From Brasilonema sennae CENA114 (lineage in GTDB: Bacteria > Cyanobacteriota > Cyanobacteriia > Cyanobacteriales > Nostocaceae): a stretch of DNA of 64,000 bases. The DNA is taken from assembly GCF_006968745.1 (NCBI RefSeq), contig NZ_CP030118.1, positions 2,058,654-2,122,653 of the forward strand. The letters run 5' to 3'. The position numbers and the translations under genes were made by a program. The notes beneath the pieces were generated by a model. That model saw only the letters and a list, made by a program, of their open reading frames with translations. It was not told the origin of the DNA and searched no databases. Shown in pieces: positions 55,519 through 64,000 of this stretch. The first letter of the stretch is position 1, and each line of letters opens with the position of its first letter.

Positions 55519-55947
55519 GTACGGAACTACCCCACCAAGATTCTGATCTGAGGAAACCTCGGATCAGATCTGTCTAAAAATTCAAAGTATCGTCCTGAGT
55601 CTTGCCTAGGTTTGCGCCAACATGCGTTGTTAGTATTGATTATTTTGTGTGTTCGCAATTCTGTAAGAAGTTATTTTTTACTATTATCAAAGAGTAAGAC
55701 TTGGTTATTTTCTCTGTCTTATCTTGCATTTTTGAAACCTTATTTAGTCCTCTTATCTGTAGATTTAAGATAGTTACAAAGCTTTTTCATTTTTTCATAC
55801 TTAAGATAGATTTGTTTATATTGTCTTCATACTTAAGTGTAAATTTACGGCTAAATTATATACTGAGAAAATTAAAAAATAAATTTTTCTCTACTTAGCG
55901 CATGAAAAGTTGATAGCTCATCTACCTAAAAACCTAGAGATAAGTTT
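55519..55947. other. Intergenic region with a hairpin
   Basis: About 430 bases without a gene. TCTGATCTGAGG (55542-55553) and CCTCGGATCAGA (55557-55568) form a 12-bp stem with one G-U pair and an AAA loop, about 25 bases past the kinase stop: a likely terminator without a strong T tract. The remainder is AT-rich and should carry the promoter of the sugar cluster. Confidence 0.6.
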
Positions 55948-56721
55948 ATGAAAGCAGTAATTCTGGCTGGAGGTCTTGGTACACGTATCAGTGAAGAAAC
56001 GAGCATCAAACCTAAACCTATGGTGGAAATTGGTGGTAAGCCTGTATTATGGCATATTATGAAAATTTATTCCACCTACGGCATTAATGATTTTATTATC
56101 TGCTGTGGTTACAAAGGTTACGTCATAAAGGAGTATTTTGCCAACTACTTCCTACATATGTCAGACGTAACCTTTGACATGCGATTTAACCAGATGAACG
56201 TGCATGCAGGTAAAGCAGAACCCTGGCGTGTCACCTTAGTAGATACAGGTGACAATACAATGACAGGTGGACGGTTGAAGCGAGTCAGAGAGCATATTGG
56301 GAATGAAACTTTTTGCTTCACCTACGGTGATGGTGTCAGTGATGTCAATGTTGAAGAATTAATTCATTTTCACAAAAAACAAAATAATTTAGCAACAATG
56401 ACAGCAGTTCAACCACCCGGACGTTTTGGTGCTATTGTCCTAGGACAAGAACAAACAAAAATTACTAGTTTCCGGGAAAAGCCAGAAGGAGATGGAGCCT
56501 GGATTAATGGTGGTTATTTTGTCTTAGAGCCAGAAGTCATCAATTTCGTTAACGATGATTCTACTGTTTGGGAGCAGACACCATTAGAAAAGCTGGCAGA
56601 AATGGAACAGCTATCTGCTTACAAGCATACTGGCTTTTGGCAACCAATGGATACTTTACGAGATAAAAATTATCTCGATGATTTGTGGAAGAATAATAAG
56701 GCTCCTTGGAAGGTATGGTGA
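55948..56721 (+). CDS. rfbF: Glucose-1-phosphate cytidylyltransferase
   Basis: A 257-residue nucleotidyltransferase making CDP-glucose from CTP and glucose-1-phosphate, the entry to CDP-sugar (dideoxy, deoxy or branched) synthesis. Motifs are LAGGLGTRISEETSIKPKPM at the N-terminus, FIICCGYKGYVIKEYF, TYGDGVSDVNVEELI with the metal-binding Asp, REKPEGDGAWINGGYFVLEP and TGFWQPMDTLRDKNYLDDLW. Length is normal. It leads a row of plus-strand sugar genes. The expected partner CDP-glucose 4,6-dehydratase (rfbG) is not in the window and may lie beyond the right edge. Confidence 0.93.
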   Translation: MKAVILAGGLGTRISEETSIKPKPMVEIGGKPVLWHIMKIYSTYGINDFIICCGYKGYVIKEYFANYFLHMSDVTFDMRFNQMNVHAGKAEPWRVTLVDTGDNTMTGGRLKRVREHIGNETFCFTYGDGVSDVNVEELIHFHKKQNNLATMTAVQPPGRFGAIVLGQEQTKITSFREKPEGDGAWINGGYFVLEPEVINFVNDDSTVWEQTPLEKLAEMEQLSAYKHTGFWQPMDTLRDKNYLDDLWKNNKAPWKVW

Positions 56722-56819
56722 GAGAAAACAAAAAGGTACATTCATTCTTCACTCATCGTTCTTGATTTTGACTTTTCATTCTTGATTCATATTTCTATAT
56801 TCCGGGAGCTAGAGTACTC

Positions 56820-58037
56820 ATGTATGACTTCGCGATTATAGGTGGAGGAATTGTTGGTCTTTCCACCGCTATGGCTTTAGGTAAACGCTATCCTAATGCT
56901 CGTATTCTAGTTTTAGAAAAAGAGAGCAATTGGGCTTTTCACCAAACTGGTAATAATAGTGGCGTCATTCATTCTGGTATTTACTACAAGCCGGGTAGTT
57001 TCAAAGCTAAATTTTGCCGTGACGGTTGTCTTTCAATGGTGGAATTTTGCCAAGAACATGGAATTGAGCATGAAATTTGCGGTAAGGTCATAGTTGCAAC
57101 CAATGAAACAGAGTTACCTCGCCTAGAAAATCTTTACACGCGAGGTTTGCAAAATGGCATAGACGTTAAAAGAATTACTCCAGAGGAAGTCAGAGAAATT
57201 GAACCTCATGTGACTAGCGTTGGCGGAATTCTAGTTTCTTCAACTGGTATTGCAAATTACAAGCAAGTTTGCTACAAATATGCCGAAATCATTAAACAGC
57301 AGGGAGGAGAACTGCATCTCAGTACCAAGGCTGAAAAAATAGTTACCAGTGGAAAACATCAGGTATTAGAAACGAACTGTGGAACTTTTGAAACTCGCTT
57401 TGTGATTAATTGTGCTGGATTACATAGCGATCGCGTTGCCAAAATGGGCAAAACAGATCCCAAAGCAAAAATTGTTCCTTTCCGGGGAGAGTATTACGAA
57501 CTCACACCAGAAAAACGCTACTTGGTGAAAGGTTTGATTTACCCAGTTCCCAATCCAGACTTTCCCTTCTTGGGTGTCCATTTTACACGCATGATTGATA
57601 AAAGCGTACACGCTGGACCAAATGCAGTCTTAAGCCTTAAGCGCGAAGGCTATAAAAAAACAGACTTTGACTTGCGTGATTTTGCAGAAGTGATGACTTT
57701 TCCTGGTTTTTGGAAACTCGCAGCCAAACACGCTGACGAAGGAATACAAGAAATTATTCGCTCCTTTAGTAAAGCAGCTTTCACCAGAAGTTTGCAAAAA
57801 CTCATTCCTGAAGTTCAACAAGAGGATTTAGTTCCTACTCACGCAGGTGTTCGCGCTCAAGCACTGATGAATGATGGCAAACTGGTAGATGACTTTTTGA
57901 TTGTTCAAGGTCAAAACTCCGTCCATGTTTGTAATGCCCCTTCCCCTGCAGCAACATCTTCCATAGAAATAGGCAAAGCAATTGTTGCCCAAATCCCCCA
58001 ACAGCCGCATCTCAAGGCTGTAGTCACTCAAGTCTAA
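56820..58037 (+). CDS. lhgO: L-2-hydroxyglutarate oxidase-like FAD oxidoreductase (LhgO)
   Basis: A 405-residue FAD protein of the DAAO/LhgO family. The FAD loop is IIGGGIVGLSTAMALGKRYP at residues 6-25. Family signatures are NNSGVIHSGIYYKPGSFKAK, SVGGILVSSTGIANYKQVCY, RFVINCAGLHSDRVAKMG, IVPFRGEYYELTPEK and VPTHAGVRAQALM. LhgO returns L-2-hydroxyglutarate to 2-oxoglutarate with electrons passed to quinones. Its place inside a surface-sugar cluster, a few genes from a 2-oxoglutarate-dependent dioxygenase-like gene, is unusual; a housekeeping repair enzyme would not need that context. The substrate here may be different. Confidence 0.88.
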   Translation: MYDFAIIGGGIVGLSTAMALGKRYPNARILVLEKESNWAFHQTGNNSGVIHSGIYYKPGSFKAKFCRDGCLSMVEFCQEHGIEHEICGKVIVATNETELPRLENLYTRGLQNGIDVKRITPEEVREIEPHVTSVGGILVSSTGIANYKQVCYKYAEIIKQQGGELHLSTKAEKIVTSGKHQVLETNCGTFETRFVINCAGLHSDRVAKMGKTDPKAKIVPFRGEYYELTPEKRYLVKGLIYPVPNPDFPFLGVHFTRMIDKSVHAGPNAVLSLKREGYKKTDFDLRDFAEVMTFPGFWKLAAKHADEGIQEIIRSFSKAAFTRSLQKLIPEVQQEDLVPTHAGVRAQALMNDGKLVDDFLIVQGQNSVHVCNAPSPAATSSIEIGKAIVAQIPQQPHLKAVVTQV

Positions 58038-58161
58038 AATATTTCGCTTGCCTGTGCTTAGTTAAGTTCATAGTGTTAAGAAAAAGCACAGGCATTGTGG
58101 CATCCTTCAATTTGCGAGAACATCTAATTTAAGGTTGTAATTAGTTGTCAGGGTAAAACTA

Positions 58162-59103
58162 ATGTTCCTTAACTCGGATGTTCAGCCAATCGTTCTTGTT
58201 TGTGCTGCTGATAATAACTATGCCATGCCGCTTGCTGTTACTGTTCGTTCCGCAGTTGCCAACCTGAAAAAGAATCATCAGATAGCATTATATGTTCTTG
58301 ATGGAGGTATTACCGAAGCCAATAAACGCAGAATTAGTAACTCATTTAACAAAGAACAGGTCAGTATTTCATGGATACAGCCAGACAATGCAGTCTTTGA
58401 AAACTTAGTATTGACTAGACATTTAACACCGACTTGCTATTATCGGCTTCTAATTACCGAGTTTTTACCAAAAGAATTTCACAAGGCTATTTACTTAGAC
58501 ACCGACATGGTAGTCACGGGAGACTTGGCAGAGTTATGGACGATTGACATGGGAGAGAACTATGCATTAGCAGTTCAAGACGATGTTGAATTGTACGTAG
58601 GAATGTCTGAAGGTTTAAAAAACTACCGAGAAGTGGGAATTTGTCCGGATGAGAAATATTTCAACTCCGGACTTTTAGTGATAAATCTTGACAAGTGGCG
58701 ATCACAAGATATTGGCAGAAAAGTCCTTGAATACATAAAACAAAATAGAGAGTATGTACGCAATGATCAGGATGGTTTAAACGCAGTTCTTGCTGGGAAA
58801 TGGGGAGAACTTCACCCCAAATGGAATCTAATGCCCAAAATGTATGAATATTCATCCTGGAAAAACAGCCCTTTCACGGAGGATATTTATAACGAACTAC
58901 AGCACAACCCTTGCGTTATTCATTTTACGAATTCTCCCAAACCCTGGTATGCAGGATTGCGAGAAGAATGTAAACATCCAAAAAAACATTTGTTCTTCCA
59001 ATATCTTGACATGACACACTGGTCAGGATGGCGAGATACCATTTGGAGACGATTTTGGAGAAAATTTATGAAAGTAACATCGTTAACTACTTCAAAACTT
59101 TAA
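58162..59103 (+). CDS. GT8-family glycosyltransferase
   Basis: A 313-residue retaining glycosyltransferase of the GT8 (LgtC/glycogenin-like) family. N-terminal PIVLVCAADNNYAMPLAVTV is the nucleotide-sugar site, YLDTDMVVTGDLAELW carries the DxD motif (Asp113, Asp115), and YFNSGLLVINLDKWR and NDQDGLNAVLAGKW are conserved blocks. VIHFTNSPKPWYAG gives the C-terminal His-x-x-x-x-x-KPW site. The C-terminal 35 residues are basic and probably membrane-associated. It would add a galactose or glucose to a surface glycan; the acceptor is unknown. Confidence 0.9.
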   Translation: MFLNSDVQPIVLVCAADNNYAMPLAVTVRSAVANLKKNHQIALYVLDGGITEANKRRISNSFNKEQVSISWIQPDNAVFENLVLTRHLTPTCYYRLLITEFLPKEFHKAIYLDTDMVVTGDLAELWTIDMGENYALAVQDDVELYVGMSEGLKNYREVGICPDEKYFNSGLLVINLDKWRSQDIGRKVLEYIKQNREYVRNDQDGLNAVLAGKWGELHPKWNLMPKMYEYSSWKNSPFTEDIYNELQHNPCVIHFTNSPKPWYAGLREECKHPKKHLFFQYLDMTHWSGWRDTIWRRFWRKFMKVTSLTTSKL

Positions 59104-59282
59104 ACATGGTGTGTTACGGTGCATAACATATACACAGAAGATGAGCAAAGGCAAGAATTTCTCTAGTCATCAATCCATGATGATGAAACTGCCTGAACCA
59201 TCCTACACAGAATGATGCACCGTACTTCACCAAGGTAATTTGTTTACGACGTGAAACTAAAGTTGAATAGGAACGAAAAACA

Positions 59283-60311
59283 ATGAGAATTCTAGTCACT
59301 GGTACTGAAGGTTATCTTGGTAGTTTATTACCTCCGTTGTTAATTGAACGGGGACATGAAGTAATCGGAGTAGATACTGGTTATTACAAAGTAGGTTGGT
59401 TGTACAACGGTACTGAGATAACAGCCAAAACTCTCAATAAAGATATTCGCAATATCACCGTAGAAGATTTGCAAGGTGTTGATGCGATCGTTCACATGGC
59501 TGAACTATCAAATGATCCCACTGGACAGCTTGCACCACACATTACTTACGAAATTAACCATAAAGGCTCAGTTCGTCTTGCCAAATTGGCAAAAGAAGCG
59601 GGTGTGCGTCGCTTCGTGTACATGTCCTCATGCAGTGTTTATGGCGTTGCTACTGAAGGTGATGTCACAGAAGAATCTCCTGTCAATCCCCAAACCGCCT
59701 ATGCAGAATGTAAGACATTAGTAGAGCGAGATGTCAAGCCATTAGCAGATGATGACTTCTCTCCGAGTTTTATGCGGAACGCCACTGCTTTTGGTGCTTC
59801 CCCCAGAATGCGCTTTGATATTGTTTTAAATAATTTGTCAGGTTTGGCATGGACAACCAAACAAATTAAGATGACTAGTGATGGTACGCCTTGGCGTCCA
59901 TTAGTTCACGCGCTGGATATTTGTAAAGCAATTGTTTGCACAGTAGAAGCACCTCGTGATATCGTACACAACCAAGTTTTTAACGTGGGAGATACAGCAA
60001 ATAATTATCGAGTCAAAGAAGTTGCCGAAATTATTGCTCAAGTTTTCCCAGGTTGTCAATTAAGCTTTGGCACTCAAGGTGCAGACAATCGTAGTTATCG
60101 CGTGTCTTTTGAGAAAATCAATACTGTTCTACCTGGCTTTAAGTGTGATTGGAATGCTCAACGAGGCGCACAACAGTTGCATGATTTGTTCTCGCAAATT
60201 GATATGACTGAAGAAGTTTTCTTATCTAGAGGCTTCACTCGCTTGAAGCAATTAGAATACCTCATTCGTACACAACAAATTGACAAAGATTTCTTCTGGA
60301 GTCAGAAGTAA
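59283..60311 (+). CDS. NAD-dependent sugar epimerase/dehydratase (extended SDR)
   Basis: A 342-residue extended SDR of nucleotide-sugar metabolism. The NAD loop is VTGTEGYLGSLLPPLL at residues 5-20, the catalytic serine is in VYMSSCSVYGVA, and the Tyr-Lys pair is in TAYAECKTLVERDV. NATAFGASPRMRFDIVLNNL and WRPLVHALDICKAIVCTVEA are typical of GDP/CDP-sugar reductases or epimerases. It is likely part of the route from CDP-glucose to the final deoxy sugar, but the exact reaction cannot be named. Confidence 0.85.
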   Translation: MRILVTGTEGYLGSLLPPLLIERGHEVIGVDTGYYKVGWLYNGTEITAKTLNKDIRNITVEDLQGVDAIVHMAELSNDPTGQLAPHITYEINHKGSVRLAKLAKEAGVRRFVYMSSCSVYGVATEGDVTEESPVNPQTAYAECKTLVERDVKPLADDDFSPSFMRNATAFGASPRMRFDIVLNNLSGLAWTTKQIKMTSDGTPWRPLVHALDICKAIVCTVEAPRDIVHNQVFNVGDTANNYRVKEVAEIIAQVFPGCQLSFGTQGADNRSYRVSFEKINTVLPGFKCDWNAQRGAQQLHDLFSQIDMTEEVFLSRGFTRLKQLEYLIRTQQIDKDFFWSQK

Positions 60312-60771
60312 TGATCTTGTCGAAGTTATAGACAAAAAAGTGATTTCAACAATTCCGACTCAAATCTATTTTTTCGGAATTGTTGAAATCATAAATGTAT
60401 CATACTCTAGTAATTCCACCATTGAATATGATTATTATCGCTTTTTTTTTGTACTGGTCAAAATATCTATCAAACTTGTTCCATGATTGATGCTAGTTGA
60501 ACATCTAAGAGCAGCAGGAGACATAATACCATAACGTAAACCGATGATATACCAAGGGTAGTTAATAGTATACTCCAATGATTTGAATAGAAAAAGCCTT
60601 CTGTATATTTAAAAATGTGAATTGGGTTTGTTGAGGAGTCTTGAGAAGTAATAGTATCTATCAGTAGTATGATTTTAATACCTGAGTTATTTGTCTTCTT
60701 GCAGTCTTAATTCTTCATCTCATTTTCTTGTCACACCTTAGCTTATTCAAATCAAAACTCAAAATTCAGAT
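60312..60771. other. Intergenic region with a perfect inverted repeat
   Basis: About 460 bases. GATTTCAACAATTCCG (60342-60357) and CGGAATTGTTGAAATC (60375-60390) are perfect 16-nt arms around a 17-nt loop ending in six Ts, about 30 bases after the SDR gene. Its position suits a transcription terminator, although the T run is in the loop rather than after the stem. The rest is AT-rich with no gene seen. Confidence 0.6.
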
Positions 60772-61818
60772 ATGCAAAATCCACATCAACTCAATTTAGA
60801 TGAAACACAACCTTATGTACAGTCCACCATGAAGAAACTACTCACTATCGCGATCCCGACTTACAACCGCGCTCAACTACTTGATAAGCAACTGGCATGG
60901 GTTGCTCAAGCGATCGCTGGCTTAGAATCGGAATGTGAAATTTTTGTTTCAGATAATTGTTCAACTGATAATACTCAAGAGGTGATTAAGAAGTGGCAAA
61001 AAAATCTCAGTCATATTACATTTAAGTCCAGCCGAAATTCTGAAAACATCGGTGTCATGCGGAATATTATTCATTGCTTAAAGTCCGCAACGACTAAATA
61101 TGTTTGGACAATTGGTGATGATGATCCCATTCAGGATAAAGCAGTTGCTTATGTCATCAACCAACTCAAAAAAAATGAAGATTTATCATTATTGTTCCTT
61201 AACTTTTCTGGCCGTAACCAAATTACCGGGGAACCTGTACATCCACCCACAATAGTAGGTAACCGTTGGTTTGATGTTGATAATGAAGATGGAAGTGGTG
61301 ACGGTAAAGCTATCTTTGAACACTGTTTTTCAAAAAGTGTTGGCGCAGTCATCTTTCTCACGGCTTCGATATATCGTACTGAATTAGTACAACGCGCTCT
61401 TCAAATTTGGTCAGAAGCTGAGAATAACTGGATATCTTTAGCATACTTAGCTGGATATTGCGCTGCTAATGGCAAGATAATTGTTACTAAAGATATTTAT
61501 ATGGAATGTATTGTTGGTGTGAGTTATTGGCAAAAAGATCCACAATCAGCAATATTAATGCAATATAAGCACTTACCGGAAGTTATTACGAAGTTGGAGG
61601 AGAACGGATACTCTAAGCAATTTTACCGTAGGATGATGTTCCAGAGTTTCAAAGAAGCTAATTTGAAAGTTTTCTTAGGTGCTTTGAGAAGATGGCCTAT
61701 GTTCACTATGAAAACAATAGTTCCCTTTTTGACTTTAGTAAGTCTGTCTGTTTTTGACGCAGTTCCTACTAAAGAATTCAAAATGGCACAAACAACAGAA
61801 CCATTCACTCAAAACTGA
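60772..61818 (+). CDS. GT2-family glycosyltransferase
   Basis: A 348-residue GT-A glycosyltransferase. LTIAIPTYNRAQLLDKQLAW and EIFVSDNCSTDNTQEVIKKW form the nucleotide-sugar site, and KYVWTIGDDDPIQDKAV provides the metal-binding acidic motif. The C-terminal domain has a hydrophobic stretch at about 310-328. The ATG at 60772 adds 19 residues before the conserved start; the ATG at 60829 (MKKLLTIAIPTYNR) is the alternative, and neither has a clear ribosome site. The gene lies 46 bases before the dioxygenase-like gene. Its sugar and acceptor are unknown. Confidence 0.87.
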   Translation: MQNPHQLNLDETQPYVQSTMKKLLTIAIPTYNRAQLLDKQLAWVAQAIAGLESECEIFVSDNCSTDNTQEVIKKWQKNLSHITFKSSRNSENIGVMRNIIHCLKSATTKYVWTIGDDDPIQDKAVAYVINQLKKNEDLSLLFLNFSGRNQITGEPVHPPTIVGNRWFDVDNEDGSGDGKAIFEHCFSKSVGAVIFLTASIYRTELVQRALQIWSEAENNWISLAYLAGYCAANGKIIVTKDIYMECIVGVSYWQKDPQSAILMQYKHLPEVITKLEENGYSKQFYRRMMFQSFKEANLKVFLGALRRWPMFTMKTIVPFLTLVSLSVFDAVPTKEFKMAQTTEPFTQN

Positions 61819-61864
61819 CGAAAATAAGACTTGTAATGAATCAAACGAACAAGGTAGTTATTCT

Positions 61865-62716
61865 ATGTTTAACAGTACTATCAACAAATTATCTCAGTTG
61901 ACATCTGAGTTAGGTTATAGAGCAGCACTCCTAAACCATATAAGAAAATTGCCTGCTGTGGAAGAAAGCGATCGCGTGATTGTCGATACCCTCAAACGCG
62001 ATGGAGTTTATGTGACAACACTCGAAAAGTTGGGACTTGGCTCTACATCTGCTCTTCTCAAAGCATCTTACAATCAACTATCTAGAATGACAGATGCAGG
62101 CAATAGTCACCTAACAAAAAGACTGCCGCAAATTTACACCGTTACAGATTTACCAGAATTTTCTCAGTGGGGACGGGAACAAAAGCTAGTTAATATCATC
62201 GAAAACTACATCGGTCTTCCTGTTGCCTTTCAGGGCGTACATTTACGTAAAGATTTTCCTAACGAAGATCAGTTTGGTACACTGTTATGGCATAAAGACT
62301 CAGAAGACCGTCGGATGCTCAAAATGATCATTTATTTGTCCGATGTGGAAGAAAAACACGGTCCTTTTGAATACGTTCCGGTCTCTTTGACTCCTTTACA
62401 CAGTCTCAATTATTACCGGATTTACTACAAGCTTTGGCAGTCGGGTTACTTAGGAATTACTGATGAACAGCTTAAGGAAGTCATCCCGCAAGACAAGTGG
62501 AAATCATGTCCAGGTCCAGCAGGTACTGTGATTTTTACAGATCCAAAAGTCGCTTTACACCACGGAACACTACGGACAGAAGAAAGACCAGCACTCTTTT
62601 TTACTTACACTGCAAACCCACCGAAGCGACCAGAACTTTGCACCCAGTACTGGGATGATACTTTTGCAAAACCAGAGCCATATCAAGAACCATCATCTGT
62701 CACAGCTCTAAGATAG
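61865..62716 (+). CDS. Phytanoyl-CoA dioxygenase-like Fe(II)/2-oxoglutarate oxygenase
   Basis: A 283-residue protein of the PhyH-type oxygenase fold. The iron ligands can be read as His143 and Asp145 in LLWHKDSEDRR and a distal His (232 or 233) in ALHHGTLRTEERPALFFTY, with a following Arg for 2-oxoglutarate. VHLRKDFPNEDQFG precedes the first ligand. The start is placed at MFNSTINKLSQL; a longer frame overlaps the previous gene and has no similarity there. It could hydroxylate a sugar, lipid or polyketide precursor in the glycan made by this cluster. The 2-oxoglutarate link to the LhgO-like gene nearby is notable. Confidence 0.8.
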   Translation: MFNSTINKLSQLTSELGYRAALLNHIRKLPAVEESDRVIVDTLKRDGVYVTTLEKLGLGSTSALLKASYNQLSRMTDAGNSHLTKRLPQIYTVTDLPEFSQWGREQKLVNIIENYIGLPVAFQGVHLRKDFPNEDQFGTLLWHKDSEDRRMLKMIIYLSDVEEKHGPFEYVPVSLTPLHSLNYYRIYYKLWQSGYLGITDEQLKEVIPQDKWKSCPGPAGTVIFTDPKVALHHGTLRTEERPALFFTYTANPPKRPELCTQYWDDTFAKPEPYQEPSSVTALR

Positions 62717-62931
62717 TGCGGTTCTTGAGTTGAAGAATTTCTTTGTGTTCTACTCCTGTTGAAGCCCTTTTGGTGAGCAGTCATCTGTCTTCGGGTTACC
62801 CTCGGTGCATAACGATTGCTGCCTCACCCCTATACCTCTACAGGGCTTCAAAAAAAGTTGCAAAAAACACGAAGAAAAATCCGAAATGACCGAGTGCCAC
62901 TGTGTAGTTAAGATTTCAAGCGAGGTTACCC

Positions 62932-63483
62932 ATGATTTTTGTAGAAACTGAACTCAAAGACGCGTACATCATTGATTTGGAACAAAAGCAGGATCATCGT
63001 GGTTTCTTTGCCCGTACTTTCTGCGCTCAAGAATTTGAGGCACATGGTTTAAAGCCAACGGTAGCCCAATGCAATCTATCTTTCAACTACAAAAAAGGGA
63101 CGCTGCGGGGAATGCATTATCAAACTCTACCAGCAGCAGAAACAAAATTAGTCCGCTGTACCCAAGGCGCTATCTATGACGTGATTATTGATATGCGTCC
63201 TGAGTCTCCAACTTACCTTCAATATATTGGTGTGGAATTAACCGCAGAAAATCATCGCGCCTTATATGTTCCAGAAATGTTCGCTCACGGCTATCAAACA
63301 CTAACAGACTCTGCTGAGGTCGGGTATCAGGTAGGAGAGTTTTACACACCTGGATATGAGCGGGGGTTGCGCTACGATGATCCATTTTTTAATATTCAAT
63401 GGCCATTGGAAGTAACTGATATTTCCGAGAAGGATAAGAATTGGCCTTTGATGAAAATGATGAGCGTTGGAGGAAATGTTTAG
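62932..63483 (+). CDS. rfbC: dTDP-4-dehydrorhamnose 3,5-epimerase family protein
   Basis: A 183-residue cupin-fold sugar epimerase. Conserved blocks are QKQDHRGFFARTFCAQEFEA, NLSFNYKKGTLRGMHYQ with the catalytic His, KLVRCTQGAIYDVIIDMRPE and ALYVPEMFAHGYQTLTDSAE with the Tyr. The length is normal for RfbC. In clusters that begin with glucose-1-phosphate cytidylyltransferase, such epimerases act on CDP- or dTDP-4-keto sugars, so the substrate could be a CDP sugar instead of dTDP-4-dehydrorhamnose. No rmlA, rmlB or rmlD gene is seen here. Spacing of about 80 bases to the next gene fits co-transcription. Confidence 0.9.
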   Translation: MIFVETELKDAYIIDLEQKQDHRGFFARTFCAQEFEAHGLKPTVAQCNLSFNYKKGTLRGMHYQTLPAAETKLVRCTQGAIYDVIIDMRPESPTYLQYIGVELTAENHRALYVPEMFAHGYQTLTDSAEVGYQVGEFYTPGYERGLRYDDPFFNIQWPLEVTDISEKDKNWPLMKMMSVGGNV

Positions 63484-63564
63484 TTGTTAGTGGTGATGGG
63501 AAAAACGACTAATTAACAATCAACAACTAAGCAATTCGCAAATATTATTCTAGGAGATTAACCA

Positions 63565-64000
63565 ATGATTATCGTAGATCGCGCCTTACAAGCTCGTGCA
63601 GAAGCAGGTAACCCCATCAAGGTTGGGATGATTGGTGCTGGATTTATGGGACGCGGAATTGCCAATCAAATTAAAAATTCCGTTCCTGGTATGGAGTTGG
63701 TTGCTATCTCCAACCGAAGTGTTGATGCAGCTAAGCGAGCATATTCGGAAGCAGGTATTGAAGATAGCAAAGTCGTTTCCACGGTTACCGAATTAGAAGA
63801 GGCGATCGCCCGCAATCAATACGCAGTCACCGAAGATCCAATGTTACTGTGTCGCGCCGAGGGTATCGATGCTCTGATTGAAGTGACTGGTGCAGTAGAA
63901 TTTGGCGCTCATGTTGTGATGGAGGCGATCGCCCATCACAAGCACATCATTATGATGAACGCCGAATTAGATGGCACCATCGGTCCTATTCTCAAAGTTT
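63565..64000 (+). CDS. Homoserine-dehydrogenase-like NAD(P)-binding protein, partial
   Basis: The first 145 codons of a gene cut by the window edge. The ATG has AGGAGA about 8 bases upstream. Residues about 18-35 form a Rossmann loop (KVGMIGAGFMGRGIANQIKN), then GMELVAISNRSVDAAKRAY, followed by ALIEVTGAVEFGAHVVMEAI and HKHIIMMNAELDGTIGPIL. That order matches the NAD-binding domain of homoserine-dehydrogenase-like proteins that often carry a C-terminal SAF domain and occur in surface-sugar clusters. The C-terminal part is outside the window, so the SAF domain is not verified. Confidence 0.8.
   Translation, partial: MIIVDRALQARAEAGNPIKVGMIGAGFMGRGIANQIKNSVPGMELVAISNRSVDAAKRAYSEAGIEDSKVVSTVTELEEAIARNQYAVTEDPMLLCRAEGIDALIEVTGAVEFGAHVVMEAIAHHKHIIMMNAELDGTIGPILKV

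Overview
The window comes from a heterocyst-forming cyanobacterium (order Nostocales). HIP1 octamers (GCGATCGC) are scattered throughout, base composition is AT-leaning, heptameric short tandem repeats sit between genes, and there is a phycobilin lyase gene. The middle of the window is a heterocyst envelope glycolipid (hgl) locus whose gene order resembles, from memory, the all5339-alr5359 region of Anabaena PCC 7120. Genus and species cannot be fixed from the sequence alone.

Layout. 0-5.3 kb: DUF389 membrane protein, a MazF-type toxin-antitoxin pair abutting a broken Uma2 nuclease gene, hflX, and a small EamA transporter. 5.3-9.8 kb: a patchwork with signs of transfer, containing a GC-rich GNAT acetyltransferase, an SsuD-like monooxygenase, a LapA-like protein, an integrase scrap, a GC-rich methyltransferase and a decayed TnpB, ending beside tRNA-Cys. 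10-14 kb: cpcT, a TPR protein and a GT4 glycosyltransferase. 15-23 kb: glycolipid glycosylation and export genes, comprising an SDR, an HglT-like GT2, a DUF2141 protein, a second GT2, an HgdA-like epimerase, and DevC/DevB-like HgdC and HgdB without an ATPase gene. 24-26.4 kb: a ParB-like protein fused to a decayed methyltransferase domain, and a small conserved-looking protein.

26.8-44.7 kb: the glycolipid synthase, related to polyunsaturated fatty acid (Pfa) synthases. It consists of HglE (KS-AT-ACP-ACP-KR structural half), a small membrane protein gene, HglD (KR catalytic half plus dehydratase), HglC (KS-CLF-AT), a PfaD-like enoyl reductase, HetM/HglB (ACP plus thioester reductase releasing a fatty alcohol), and the convergent PPTase gene hetI that would activate the ACPs. 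hetN, which lies between hetM and hetI in PCC 7120, is absent here. Synthase products would be glycosylated by the 15-19 kb genes and exported by the HgdBC components.

45-55.5 kb: a glycine-rich secreted protein, a YciI-like protein, pheT, an HD hydrolase, a PatA-like response regulator, and a VWA-PP2C-kinase module matching the TerY-phosphorylation triad. 55.9-64 kb: a surface-sugar cluster running off the right edge, with glucose-1-phosphate cytidylyltransferase, an LhgO-like oxidase, GT8, an SDR, GT2, a phytanoyl-CoA dioxygenase-like protein, an RfbC epimerase and a homoserine-dehydrogenase-like protein.

The features most worth a second look are the ParB/pseudo-methyltransferase, the ketoreductase split by an extra gene behind an 80-nt pure pyrimidine tract, the missing hetN, and the LhgO/dioxygenase pairing in the sugar cluster. 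All functional calls are made by reading motifs; no database search was run.
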